Positions 8,201-16,499 of a DNA stretch of 64,000 nucleotides are shown piece by piece (the first letter of the stretch is position 1; every line of letters starts with the position of its first letter). This DNA comes from Streptomyces sp. V1I1 (GTDB lineage Bacteria; Actinomycetota; Actinomycetes; Streptomycetales; Streptomycetaceae): the NCBI RefSeq assembly GCF_030817355.1, contig NZ_JAUSZH010000001.1, positions 4,873,501 through 4,937,500 on the forward strand. Direction: 5' to 3'. Position numbers and translations under genes: made by a program. The notes under the pieces are model-generated. The model saw nothing but the letters and a program-made list of their open reading frames with translations, was not told where the DNA came from and searched no databases.

Positions 8201-10615
8201 TTAGGGGGCTCCGCCCCCGTTACCCGGTCCTGGGGCGCCGGACGGCTGGACTTGCCGTCCGGTCCGGCGCGCCCGCAGCAGGGGCAGCAGAGCCAGGCCC
8301 CCAAGTGCCAGCAGCCCCGCAGCTCCGATCGCCGCGCCCGCCTTCAGGCCCGGCGGGCGGAACGAGCAGTCGACCGTCGTCGCCTTGCCCTCCAGAGGTA
8401 CGGCGACGAGCCCGAGGTAGGAGTCCGCGAGCTTGCCGTTGCAGCTCCAGCCCGCGATCCGGGGCGCGGCGAGGACGGCCGTCCCCCGGGTGCCGGGCGG
8501 GAGTTCGGCCCGTACTCCGCTGTCGGTGACTTTGAGAGACACCGGCCCTGTCGTCTTCAGCCGGTCCACGGCGGCGGTGAGTTTCGCCCGGTCCAGACAG
8601 CCCACGGTCGTGCGAGGATTGCCACGGCTGTAACTGATCGTCGTACCTGGGGAGTTCACTGTTCCGAGCGAGGTGAGCGCGGCACGCCGCTTGGGCTGTC
8701 CGCCGCGCAGCGTCACCTGCTCGTTGTCGCCGAGGCGGGCCTTGCCGGTGTAGTTCGGCGCCCAGAGGAAGACTTCGCTGCCGACCGGGCAGGAGCCGTT
8801 CACCGGAGAGTCGTAGGCCTGCGAGCCGAGCAGCAGCTCCTGGTTGCGGAACGGGTTCCAGTTGTAGCGCCCCGCCGGACCTGCGGGCCGCACCGTCAGC
8901 AGCGGCGGCGTCCGGTCGGCCCGAGTCACCTCCGGGTGCTGTCCCGGCTTGGTGCGTACCCGTGCACCGACGGCGAAGATCGCGTCCGTGACCGGGTTGT
9001 CCAGGGACTGCACACTGCGGCCGTTGGACGTCCAGCCCGCGCCGAGCGCGGCCAGCGTGCGGGTGTACACATCGGGCGTGTGGCTGCTGTAGTACGAGCC
9101 GCCCTGGCCGCCCATCAGGATCGGATCGTTGCCGGTGATCTGGTCGCGGCCCGGGTCGGTGCGGTAGCGCGGCCAGCCGTCGGCCTTCGCCACGGCCGCC
9201 GCCCGCTCGCTCTGCGGCTCGCCCCATGCCGGGTAGTCGTCCAGCCTGCCGAGCCGCTGCCGGTCGGCGTAGGCGGTGGTCGCAGCTGCCTGCCCGATCA
9301 GAGCGCCGCTGAGCAGCAGCGCCGCGAGCACGGCGTACTTGCCGCGCCTGGCGAGCAGCAGACCGCCCGCCACCGCCGCGATCCCGGCCGCGAACAGCGG
9401 GAAGGTCCAGTCGGTGACGAGGTCGCTGGTGGAGGCGGTGAGTGCGATCACGGCCACCACGGCGCCGCCGCCGAGCAGGGCGCGCCGCCCCGGCCAGTCG
9501 TACGAGAGGCAGATCCAGGCGGCGATCACGAGCATCCCGGCGAAGACGAAGGTCTGCCGGTACGGGCTGCCGTTGGGCGTCGCGAAGACATGCCACACCA
9601 GATGCGTCGGCGCCCACTGGAGTGACACCAGGGTCGCCGCCGCGAGACCCGTCCACAGCCACCGCTCGCGCCGCGGCACCGCGCTGTTGAAGGCGAGCGT
9701 GCAGGCCAGCAACAGCGCGCCGCTGCCGAGGAAGACCGCGGGCGTGAAGAAGCTGTACGTCGCCGGCAGCGTGCGGGCGAACACATCGGCCCAGCCGGCC
9801 GGCGCGAACTCCTTCGTCCACCCCGGATAGGCGTGCTTGGAGCCGAGGAAGACGGGGATCAGGACGGGCGCGGCCAGCGCGATGCCGAGCAGTACGGCCC
9901 GCGCGGCCCGCAGCAGCGCCCGCATCCGGTCCCGTACCGCCGTCTCCTCCAGCAGCAGCCGCACGAGAAGCACCAGCGCGGCTCCGATGGTCGCCATGTA
10001 GGCGGTGTAGAAGTTGGCGATCCACGCCACCGCGACGACCACCGGGCCGAGAACCGGCCGACGTGCCGTGCGTGCCCACTCGCCGACCAGGCACAGCAGC
10101 GGGAAGGCGACGAGGCCGTCCATCCACATCGGGTTGTACGAGGCCTCGACGACCGACCAGCCGCACAGCGCGTACGAGCCGCCGAGCACCGCCGCCATCC
10201 ACCAGCGCCCGCCCGTGTCCTTGCGCAGTGACAGCAGCAGCCAGGTCATGGCCGCGGCCGCGGTCGCCATCTTCAGCAGCGTGATCACATAGACGGCGAG
10301 GTCGATCCGGTCCCGTGGGAAGAGTCCGACCAGCATCGAGTACGGGCTGGTCAGATAGGTCCCGAGGTCGGGCAGAAAGCTGGTGCCGTATCCGGACTGC
10401 CAGTTCAGCAGCAGTCCGCCGTCGGCCCGCCCGTGCAGCAGATCCCACAGATGCGCATGAAATGGCACAAACTGATTGCCGAGGTCGTTCACGCTGCGGG
10501 TGTGCGGTCCGAAGGGGAAACTGCGAGCGACGGCGTCACCGGCGCACACGGCTCCCACGGTGATCAGCGCGGCGAGGGCGGCGGCGCGGCCGCGCGCGGA
10601 TTGCAGAGTCGACAT
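8201..10615 (-). CDS. YfhO-family multi-spanning membrane glycosyltransferase
   Basis: Encodes 804 residues, with about a dozen hydrophobic segments between residues 10 and 460, a large extracytoplasmic domain (about 465-740) and a final transmembrane helix near 760-780. The early loop with NDLGNQFVPFHAHLWDLLHG and SLGTYL-type residues matches YfhO proteins (GT-C fold). In Bacillus and Listeria, YfhO moves sugars from a lipid carrier onto teichoic acid, together with a CsbB-type transferase and a GtcA-type flippase. Both partner types are encoded divergently just upstream. The last codons include a GC-rich palindrome of a repeat family seen elsewhere in this window. Confidence 0.88.
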   Translation of the reverse strand: MSTLQSARGRAAALAALITVGAVCAGDAVARSFPFGPHTRSVNDLGNQFVPFHAHLWDLLHGRADGGLLLNWQSGYGTSFLPDLGTYLTSPYSMLVGLFPRDRIDLAVYVITLLKMATAAAAMTWLLLSLRKDTGGRWWMAAVLGGSYALCGWSVVEASYNPMWMDGLVAFPLLCLVGEWARTARRPVLGPVVVAVAWIANFYTAYMATIGAALVLLVRLLLEETAVRDRMRALLRAARAVLLGIALAAPVLIPVFLGSKHAYPGWTKEFAPAGWADVFARTLPATYSFFTPAVFLGSGALLLACTLAFNSAVPRRERWLWTGLAAATLVSLQWAPTHLVWHVFATPNGSPYRQTFVFAGMLVIAAWICLSYDWPGRRALLGGGAVVAVIALTASTSDLVTDWTFPLFAAGIAAVAGGLLLARRGKYAVLAALLLSGALIGQAAATTAYADRQRLGRLDDYPAWGEPQSERAAAVAKADGWPRYRTDPGRDQITGNDPILMGGQGGSYYSSHTPDVYTRTLAALGAGWTSNGRSVQSLDNPVTDAIFAVGARVRTKPGQHPEVTRADRTPPLLTVRPAGPAGRYNWNPFRNQELLLGSQAYDSPVNGSCPVGSEVFLWAPNYTGKARLGDNEQVTLRGGQPKRRAALTSLGTVNSPGTTISYSRGNPRTTVGCLDRAKLTAAVDRLKTTGPVSLKVTDSGVRAELPPGTRGTAVLAAPRIAGWSCNGKLADSYLGLVAVPLEGKATTVDCSFRPPGLKAGAAIGAAGLLALGGLALLPLLRARRTGRQVQPSGAPGPGNGGGAP

Positions 10616-10721
10616 GATTCCTCGAATATGCCAGCGTGGATGGTGAAAACATGTCGTGGGAAGCCCAGTTCACGAAATGGTCGCCTGAGCGTCATGCAGG
10701 GAATCCGCATGGGACATTCGG

Positions 10722-11717
10722 GTGGGTTGTTGTTCTTCCGTGCTGATCTCGATAGTTGTTCCGTGCTTCAACGAAGAGGAGATCATCGGCCGCTTCCATG
10801 AACATGTGACCGCAGAACTCTCCCTGCTCGGGCAGGAATTCGAGCTGGTCTATGTGGACGATGGAAGCCAGGACCGGACGCTCCCTCTCCTCGAGGAGAT
10901 CGCCGAGGCCGACCCTCGTACCCGCTATGTCTCCTTCAGCCGCAACTTCGGCAAGGAGGCGGCGATGCTCGCCGGGCTCCAGCATGCCGAGGGCGACGCC
11001 GTGGTCATCATGGACGCCGACCTCCAGCACCCGCCGGAGCTGGTCAGGCGCATGCTGCAGCTTCATGAGGAGGGCTTCGACCAGGTCATCGCCCGCCGCA
11101 CCCGCAAGGGTGACCGGGTCACCCGCACGGTCACCGCCCGCGCCTACTACTGGCTGATCAACCGGCTCGTCGACGTCGAACTCGTCGACGGCGTGGGCGA
11201 TTTCCGGCTGCTGTCGCGCCGCACGGTGGACGCGATCCTCGAACTCACCGAGTACAACCGCTTTTCCAAAGGCCTGTTCGCCTGGGTCGGTTTCCGCACC
11301 ACGACCTTCGAGTACGAGAATGCGCTGCGTGAGCAGGGCCGCTCCAAGTGGAGCTTCGGAAAACTGCTCAACTACGGCCTCGACGGCCTGCTCTCCTTCA
11401 ACAACAAGCCGCTGCGGGCCGCCGTCTATCTCGGGCTGCTGCTTGTCACGCTCGCCATGGCGTATGCCGCCTGGATTGTCGGTGTCGCCCTGGTAAACGG
11501 CGTGGACACCCCCGGGTATGTCACCCTTCTGGTGGCGGTCACGGCACTCTCCGGCGTGCAGATGCTGATGCTGGGGGTGGTCGGCGAGTACGTCGGCCGT
11601 ATCTACTACGAAGTGAAGCGGCGACCGCACTTCCTGGTGAAGGCCACCAACGCCGGCCTTCCGCGCCAGCAGGAAGATGAGCGGCACAAACGCAACGGGG
11701 AGCTCGTAAGACGATGA
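10722..11717 (+). CDS. CsbB/GtrB-type family 2 glycosyltransferase
   Basis: Encodes up to 331 residues. The GT-A domain shows VVPCFNEEEI, YVDDGSQD, SRNFGKEAAMLAGLQHA and MDADLQHPPEL, the last carrying the D-x-D nucleotide-sugar site. Two transmembrane helices follow (about 225-285). This is the architecture of polyprenyl-phosphate sugar transferases (dolichol-phosphate mannosyltransferase, GtrB, CsbB), which load undecaprenyl phosphate with a sugar on the inner face. The start is uncertain: a GTG at 10722 and a GTG at 10740 (giving the usual M-L-I-S-I-V-V-P start) both lack a strong ribosome site. It overlaps the gtrA-like gene by ATGA. Confidence 0.92.
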   Translation: MGCCSSVLISIVVPCFNEEEIIGRFHEHVTAELSLLGQEFELVYVDDGSQDRTLPLLEEIAEADPRTRYVSFSRNFGKEAAMLAGLQHAEGDAVVIMDADLQHPPELVRRMLQLHEEGFDQVIARRTRKGDRVTRTVTARAYYWLINRLVDVELVDGVGDFRLLSRRTVDAILELTEYNRFSKGLFAWVGFRTTTFEYENALREQGRSKWSFGKLLNYGLDGLLSFNNKPLRAAVYLGLLLVTLAMAYAAWIVGVALVNGVDTPGYVTLLVAVTALSGVQMLMLGVVGEYVGRIYYEVKRRPHFLVKATNAGLPRQQEDERHKRNGELVRR

Positions 11718-12127
11718 CGGTCCAGGTCCAGCTGGTCAGGTTCGCCCTGGTGGGGGTGGTGAACACCGGGACGTACTACGGCCTGTATCTGGCCCTGCTC
11801 ACCTGGCTGCCCTATGTGGCGGCGCATGTCGTCGCCTTCGCGCTGAGCATGGTCGGGTCCTTCTTCCTGACCTCGTACTTCACATACAGGACCCGCCCCA
11901 CCTGGCGGAAGTTCCTGCTCTTCCCGCTCACCAACGCGGCGAACTTCGTCGTCACCACGAGCGGCGTCTATCTCCTGGTGGACGTGTTGCACTTCGGCAG
12001 CCGCTACGCCCCGCTGATCGCGGCGGGTGCCGCGGTCCCGATCACCTTTGTCGTGTCCCGGACGATCATGCTGCGCCCGGAGCCGGCCCCGCGCGAGCGT
12101 GAGCCGGAGCGGGTACCCCAGGCGTGA
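11714..12127 (+). CDS. GtrA-family membrane protein (putative lipid-sugar flippase)
   Basis: Encodes 137 residues with four transmembrane segments and the GtrA hallmarks: FALVGVVNTGTYYGLY at the start, VAFALSMVGSFFLTSYFTYR in the middle and the closing helix with FVVSRTIML. GtrA/GtcA proteins are thought to flip polyprenyl-phosphate sugars across the membrane. Its ATG overlaps the stop of the glycosyltransferase, so the pair is coupled, and the YfhO-type acceptor transferase is divergent. A degenerate second copy of the middle of this gene lies 4 kb downstream at about 16138-16328. Confidence 0.92.
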   Translation: MTVQVQLVRFALVGVVNTGTYYGLYLALLTWLPYVAAHVVAFALSMVGSFFLTSYFTYRTRPTWRKFLLFPLTNAANFVVTTSGVYLLVDVLHFGSRYAPLIAAGAAVPITFVVSRTIMLRPEPAPREREPERVPQA

Positions 12128-12142
12128 CGCGGGGAGGCATTC

Positions 12143-12166
12143 GGGGGCGGCCTGGTGGCCGCCCCC
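12143..12166 (+). terminator. Terminator after gtrA-like gene
   Basis: Perfect 10-bp GC stem (GGGGGCGGCC / GGCCGCCCCC) with TGGT loop, 15 nt after the gtrA stop, followed by TTGT. Confidence 0.85.
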
Positions 12167-12242
12167 TTGTCGTAGGCGGGATCAGTCGGTGGGGTCGGCC
12201 GTCCTGGATGGCGCAGAGGAATCCACCAGCATCACCTGAGCG

Positions 12243-12521
12243 TTGGCCCACTCGGCGGCGTAGCACGGATTCGTTGACGATTGCGGTGACCTTCAACGGC
12301 GCCTGCGCCCGGCGCAGGACCTGCTGCCGCGTCATGCGGACTTCGACGAGACGGTCGATCTCCGTGGAGCCGATCCCGGCGTGGGCACGCTGATGAATGG
12401 CACGGACATACGCCTCCGTCTGCAGCAGTCCGGGGACGACCTCCCACTCGTAGGCGTGGAGCTGAGTGGCGATGGCCTCAAGGCTCAGGAACCCCGACGC
12501 CCGGGCTGCCAGCGCCTGCAA
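12243..12521 (-). pseudogene. Relic of HTH/DUF5753 (Scr1-type) regulator
   Basis: About 93 codons read IATQLHAYEWEVVPGLLQTE, then a segment ending LVEVRMTRQQVLRR and KVTAIVNESVLRR. That is the DUF5753 module found at the C-terminal side of Streptomyces XRE regulators of the Scr1 type. The N-terminal HTH and the last third of the domain are missing, and the frame then runs into unrelated sequence, so this is a truncated relic. It marks the left edge of the island between the gtrA-like gene and the SurA-like lipoprotein. Confidence 0.7.
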
Positions 12522-12958
12522 AGGAAGCGTGTGCTGTGTCGTGGCTCAAAACAATTGTCGGAAAAACGCCGCTGGCCTTGGGCGATCACACCGCCATTTG
12601 CCTGCTGAGTAGATGCTTTCCGGTTCGTTCCATTACAGAGACCCGGAGGGTGACCGTCATCACACCCAGGAATAGCGCTTGCTGTATCTCGGTATGACAA
12701 CGTAACTTTGCAGCGCACGCAAGTGGGGGTCTTGTGTGAGCCGGGGGTGAAATAAGAAAGAAGATTGCGACCATCACGGTGGTCGCCTCGCTCTCCGCGC
12801 GAGCCAAAAACTCTATCGAGCCACGACGGCTCCATTCGCGCCCTGGGTAGGCGAAACTGAGGTTTCGTCTGGGCCCGTTCATTTCGTGCGCAATCTTCAA
12901 GGCGGTGCGATGTTACGGCACCGTCTCACTCGTCTGTAAGCGGAATGGGAGACTCACG
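12522..12958. other. Gene-free, lower-GC intergenic stretch
   Basis: 437 nt of visibly lower GC than the flanks, with no reading frame I can support. It should hold the promoter of the secreted-protein gene. Around 12755-12800 one frame reads RKKIATITVVASLSA, which looks like a signal-peptide core, but it has no start codon and no continuation. Confidence 0.5.
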
Positions 12959-13366
12959 GTGGCGAAACTTCGCGGTCGGACTCAACAGCGGGCGGCTACG
13001 GTTACCGCACTCGCTGCGACAATAGCGTTAGCTGGTGCTATACCGGCTCAAGCTGAAGGCAGCAGGGCTACATACATTTCCGCATGGCGCTACGGTGCGG
13101 AGTCCCAGCGTTGGGGTGACGCAAACAACGATGCAGCCGCGACCAGGGTTGTGTTCGCCCTGAACTGTGACTCGGATAAAGCTGGCGGATTCTCGGCGCC
13201 AATCACTCTGTATCGGGTGAGAGGGGGAATCCCCGATGAGGACATGGGGACAAGGATCAACACTTGCAATGCCAGCAGCTGGGGGGATGTGAAAAGTGGG
13301 ACCTACTACTTCGCGTACGAAGGTCCTTACGTAATCTCTGTGAGGAACGTCGGGATCTACTGGTAA
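12959..13366 (+). CDS. Small secreted two-cysteine protein, unknown
   Basis: Encodes 135 residues from a GTG with GGGAG 7 nt upstream; an ATG at 12910 is less likely. Residues 1-31 form a Sec signal peptide (KLRGRTQQR n-region, hydrophobic ALAATIALAGA, predicted cut after A-Q-A). The mature part of about 102 residues has exactly two cysteines, one in FALNCDSD and one in RINTCNASS, which could form a disulfide, and is rich in aromatics (WRYG, YYFAYEG) ending in I-Y-W. One TTA codon lies at 13028-13030. Low-GC codon use differs from the core genes. The end and the W-x-Y-G motif faintly recall lactococcin 972, but cysteines and length differ. Function unknown; secreted effector or bacteriocin-like role is inference from the ABC genes that follow. 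Confidence 0.8.
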   Translation: MAKLRGRTQQRAATVTALAATIALAGAIPAQAEGSRATYISAWRYGAESQRWGDANNDAAATRVVFALNCDSDKAGGFSAPITLYRVRGGIPDEDMGTRINTCNASSWGDVKSGTYYFAYEGPYVISVRNVGIYW

Positions 13367-13389
13367 CCGTCACTCAGCGAACCACCCTG

Positions 13390-13415
13390 CGGGGCTTGCC
13401 TATTGGCAAGCCCCG
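13390..13415 (+). terminator. Hairpin between secreted protein and ABC genes
   Basis: Perfect 11-bp stem (CGGGGCTTGCC / GGCAAGCCCCG) with a TATT loop, 24 nt after the secreted-protein stop and 21 nt before the ATPase ATG. It could stop most transcripts so that the secreted protein is made in excess over the transporter. Confidence 0.75.
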
Positions 13416-13435
13416 ACTTCATCACTTGAGGCCCT

Positions 13436-14179
13436 ATGAAACTCGAGATCAGTCACTGTACTTTTGGATATCGGCGCACGCGACGCGTGCTCGATGGTCT
13501 GTCACTTACCTTTGATTCGGGCTGCACTGTCCTGCTCGGTCCTAACGGTGCAGGTAAATCCACCCTACTCGGAATCGCAGCCACGGCTCTGAGTCCTGCG
13601 TCCGGGCACGTCAGCCTCAACGGGCTGACGCCCAGCTCCAGAAAATTCCGCAAGGAATACCGCAAGGCGGTTGGCTGGCTGCCTCAGTATGTCAAACCTG
13701 TCGCTGGATTAAAGCTCCGCGAGCAGGTCGCTTATGCAGGCTGGCTGAAGGGCATGAGCAGGCGGGATGCGTGGGATGCCGCCGCAGGCGCGCTCCATCG
13801 CGTTGGACTGGCGGAACTCACGAACCGAAGTGGGCGTGAGGTGTCCGGCGGTCAGTTGAGGCGTCTCGGGATTGCGCAGACGCTTGTTCATGGCGCTGAC
13901 GTCGTCCTCATGGACGAACCGACGGCTGGGCTGGATCCGCACCAGCGTGGCGTATTCCGCGATCTCCTGTCAGAGCTTTCCGAGGACACGAGTTTCATCG
14001 TTTCCACTCATCAGACGGAAGACCTGGCGGACATATTCGATACGGTGATCGTGCTGGACGGAGGGGTAGTTCGCTACCAAGGAACAGTTCCTCGCTTCCT
14101 TGCCGAAGCGCCCCCCGATGCTGCTCCAGGGCGGCTGGCCGAGGCTGCGTACATCGGGTATATAAGCAGGGAGGTCTGA
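13436..14179 (+). CDS. ABC transporter ATP-binding protein
   Basis: Encodes 247 residues with GPNGAGKST as Walker A (near 37-45), Q-loop around WLPQY, VSGGQLRRLGIA as the signature, VVLMDEPTAGLDP as Walker B and a STH switch histidine. It belongs to the ABC-2/DrrA/CcmA-like exporter ATPases. GAGG lies 6 nt before the ATG. The next gene, a membrane protein, starts 1 nt after its stop, so they form an operon. Codon 92 (13709-13711) is TTA, which predicts dependence on the bldA tRNA. Likely powers export of, or immunity to, the small secreted protein just upstream. Confidence 0.93.
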   Translation: MKLEISHCTFGYRRTRRVLDGLSLTFDSGCTVLLGPNGAGKSTLLGIAATALSPASGHVSLNGLTPSSRKFRKEYRKAVGWLPQYVKPVAGLKLREQVAYAGWLKGMSRRDAWDAAAGALHRVGLAELTNRSGREVSGGQLRRLGIAQTLVHGADVVLMDEPTAGLDPHQRGVFRDLLSELSEDTSFIVSTHQTEDLADIFDTVIVLDGGVVRYQGTVPRFLAEAPPDAAPGRLAEAAYIGYISREV

Positions 14180-14180
14180 A

Positions 14181-15434
14181 ATGCCCTGGCGATCACTGCT
14201 ACGCACGTCGGGTGCGGTGTGGGGCTTCATGCCTGTCGCTGCTTGGATGTGGCTCATTTCGCGCTCTCCCGACTTTACTTTCACCGTTGGATACTGGGAA
14301 GCGGCGACGGCTCAGATATCCTATATCGGCATCTTTCCTGTGGCCCTTTGTGCGGCAGCGGGAACTTGGGAGGCCGTCCGGCTCAAGCGTTCGCAGATAG
14401 CAGCAGACGGAGGCGCAGCAGTACGCTCGCCGGTCGCCGTGATGTTGCAGCAATTGGGTGTCGTCGGGGCCGTAGGGATGCTCTGCATCGCGTGGGCCCT
14501 CTTCTGTGTAGCCGAGGGGGCCAAGGGAGCCCCGGGAGTTCCGGACTTCAGGGTCATTGCATTGCTGGCATTCTTGGTCTGCACATACGCGTCTCTGGGG
14601 TATGCCGTGGGCTGGCTCCTGCCTGGAATCCTCGCGGTGCCTGCGGTAGCTGTCGGAACCTTTCTGTGGCTTGCCTACCCTGTGGCCATGGACCCGCTGT
14701 GGCTGCGGCGCTTGAACGGCACCAACTTGGACTACTGCTGTGCAGTTGACCGCACATTGGACCCACGCGCGCTCCAGGCTCCGGCCATCGTCGCTTTGGG
14801 ACTCTTCGTGGCGGCTCTCGTCATCATCGGCGGGCGTAGCGCGATGAGCCGTTTGCTCGCGCTTGCGCCGGTGGCGGTGGCCTGTGCCGTCGCCGTGCCG
14901 CTGGTGATGCCCATGGGGTACGACCCGACCCGGAATCGTGATGTCAGCGCCCTGAGTTGTTCTTCGGGTACGCCTCGCATCTGTCTCTGGCCGGAACAAC
15001 AGCATGACGCCAGTAAGTTCAGGATGTGGCTGGAAGAAGGAACGAAGCGCCTCAAAGAAGCTGGCGTTGATCTGCCAGAGACCTATACGCCGTCATTCGT
15101 TGGCCCAACACGGGCCAGGGTCCTCGCTTCCTTGGTGGGCAGCGTTATGCCGAAGGATGCGCCGAGTTGTGCTCAGAAGGGCGCTGCATGGCCTGGCGGT
15201 CGGGCGGGTGCGCCGGTGGCGACGTGGCTTGAACTTACGGCTGGAGGCCGGGCGGACGACGTGGCACAGCGTGTCCTCGGCGACGGAGGCAAGACCCTGT
15301 CTCTTGTCCAGCAGGTACGTGCTCTCCCCGCCGAAGCCCAACTGAACTGGTACCGGACAAACCGAGCGGCACTGACCGACTGCGTGACACAGCCCCAGAT
15401 CGATCCGTCGGCTTATGCGGGAAGTGCCGAGTGA
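14181..15434 (+). CDS. Multi-spanning membrane protein, putative ABC permease subunit
   Basis: Encodes 417 residues with GGGAGG 6 nt before the ATG. About seven hydrophobic segments lie between residues 10 and 250 (for example VAAWMWLISR, VGAVGMLCIAWALF, GILAVPAVAVGTFLWLA, AIVALGLFVAALVIIGG). After them comes an extracytoplasmic C-terminal domain of about 165 residues containing several cysteines (ALSCSS, RICLWPEQ, SCAQKG, TDCVTQ). No full family is recognised; the context next to a lone ATPase makes a permease the best guess. It contains no TTA codon, unlike its three cassette neighbours. The stop overlaps the next GTG start. Confidence 0.8.
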   Translation: MPWRSLLRTSGAVWGFMPVAAWMWLISRSPDFTFTVGYWEAATAQISYIGIFPVALCAAAGTWEAVRLKRSQIAADGGAAVRSPVAVMLQQLGVVGAVGMLCIAWALFCVAEGAKGAPGVPDFRVIALLAFLVCTYASLGYAVGWLLPGILAVPAVAVGTFLWLAYPVAMDPLWLRRLNGTNLDYCCAVDRTLDPRALQAPAIVALGLFVAALVIIGGRSAMSRLLALAPVAVACAVAVPLVMPMGYDPTRNRDVSALSCSSGTPRICLWPEQQHDASKFRMWLEEGTKRLKEAGVDLPETYTPSFVGPTRARVLASLVGSVMPKDAPSCAQKGAAWPGGRAGAPVATWLELTAGGRADDVAQRVLGDGGKTLSLVQQVRALPAEAQLNWYRTNRAALTDCVTQPQIDPSAYAGSAE

Positions 15435-16021
15435 GCTGGTGGCTACGGGTACGCGCGGCGCCGGCCATCTTCGGGTCGCTGCTTCTCGTCGGCTGCGTGG
15501 CAGTCGTCATCCCGTCATCTTCTGTACCGCTGCCGTCGATTGCAGGTGCCTTGGGTACGGGGCTGCCGTTACGTTATCTAGCCCCCATACTGCCAACACT
15601 TATCGTTCTCTACGGGCAGAGTCGTGCCGACCATGCTGCGGAAAAGGTCGCCGTCCGGTCTGTCCCCGTCATGGATGCGATCTTCGTGGTGACAGTGGCA
15701 GTGGTCGCGCTGGTCTCTGCCCCAATAGTCCCCGATGGCATTGCGGTCGGCCGTAATGTGGTGGGGTACCTGGGTCTCGGGTTGACGATCCGCTGGCTGA
15801 CGAATTACCGGGTGGCTGCTGCTGTCAGCACCTTCGTGCCTTTTTTCATCGCGTCGCTCGGTATGCAGGGGCATCGACCGGTGTGGTGGGCATGGGCACT
15901 CCATGAAGGCGGCGATCTGTTCTCCGCAGGATGCGCGCTGGGGCTCTTTTGTATGGGAACAGCTTTACTGTTCCGCGCCCCTCTGTTGCGCAGCAGCGAG
16001 CAGAACGAGGAGAGTTCCTGA
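15431..16021 (+). CDS. Six-helix membrane protein of the ABC cassette
   Basis: Encodes 196 residues from a GTG overlapping the preceding stop (GTGA). About five or six hydrophobic segments run through almost the whole length (LLLVGCVAVVIPSSS, PVMDAIFVVTVAVVALVSAP, FVPFFIASLGM and others), with a short charged tail ending EQNEESS. No conserved family recognised. Two TTA codons occur (15569-15571 and 15965-15967). By position it is the second membrane component of the exporter or an immunity protein for the secreted product at 12959. It is the last gene before the scar with the broken gtrA piece. Confidence 0.75.
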   Translation: MSWWLRVRAAPAIFGSLLLVGCVAVVIPSSSVPLPSIAGALGTGLPLRYLAPILPTLIVLYGQSRADHAAEKVAVRSVPVMDAIFVVTVAVVALVSAPIVPDGIAVGRNVVGYLGLGLTIRWLTNYRVAAAVSTFVPFFIASLGMQGHRPVWWAWALHEGGDLFSAGCALGLFCMGTALLFRAPLLRSSEQNEESS

Positions 16022-16137
16022 CCTCTCAGCTTCCCTGCCCGTGCGGGCGGGATCGCTCAGCCCACGGTGATCACGGGCAGCGGGCCGACCGCACCGGCCG
16101 GCATCGGGACCCGGCCGACCGTCGACGGTTCGCCCTG

Positions 16138-16328
16138 ACCCTGCTGACCCCGCATGTGGCGGCGCATGTCGTCGCCTTCGCGCTCAGCATGGTCGGGTCC
16201 TTCTTCCCGACCTCGTACATCACGTACAAGACCCACCCGAGCTGGCGAAGGTTTTCCTCTTCCCGCTCACCGACGCCGCGAACTTCGTGGTCACCACGAG
16301 CGGCGTCTATCTGCTGGTGGATGGCCAC
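16138..16328 (+). pseudogene. Broken second copy of the gtrA-like gene
   Basis: This stretch matches 11797-11990 of the intact gtrA-like gene closely (shared runs such as GTGGCGGCGCATGTCGTCGC and CACGAGCGGCGTCTATCT). It lacks both ends, has lost a base around 16250 so the frame is broken, and carries other point changes. It is a scar of a duplication or of a recombination that placed the ABC cassette between the two copies. Confidence 0.85.
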
Positions 16329-16499
16329 GGGGTGGACGCCGACGTTCGTCGGTGCCCAGGTGACCCCGAAGTCGGGCAGCTCTCCGGTGGTCCGGGCGAG
16401 GGCGAGGGCGCGGGCCTCGGCCAGGCGGGCGTCCGCATGTTCCAGGTCCTTCATCCGTCCCGCGATCACCGTAGCCCGCAGGTGCATCACGCCCGTCAT
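16329..16499 (-). pseudogene. Relic of an XRE/TPR-type regulator C-terminus
   Basis: About 57 codons read MTGVMHLRATVIAGR, then ADARLAEARALALARTTGE, then FGVTWAPTNVGVH. This is the pattern of the last TPR-like repeats in Streptomyces helix-turn-helix regulators (LAEA-LA-RTGE-xDFG-xxxGPTNVxxH). It abuts the broken gtrA copy directly and lacks the rest of the gene on both sides. Confidence 0.65.

Noticed and set aside
12755..12800. Relic of a first secreted-protein gene (RKKIATITVVASLSA reading)
   Set aside because: No start codon in frame, no mature region and no similarity to the following gene; too short to separate from chance.
12959..13366. Lactococcin 972 family assignment for the secreted protein
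   Set aside because: Only the W-x-Y-G and the aromatic C-terminus are similar; the protein is longer, has two cysteines, and the partner membrane proteins differ from the usual large one of that system.
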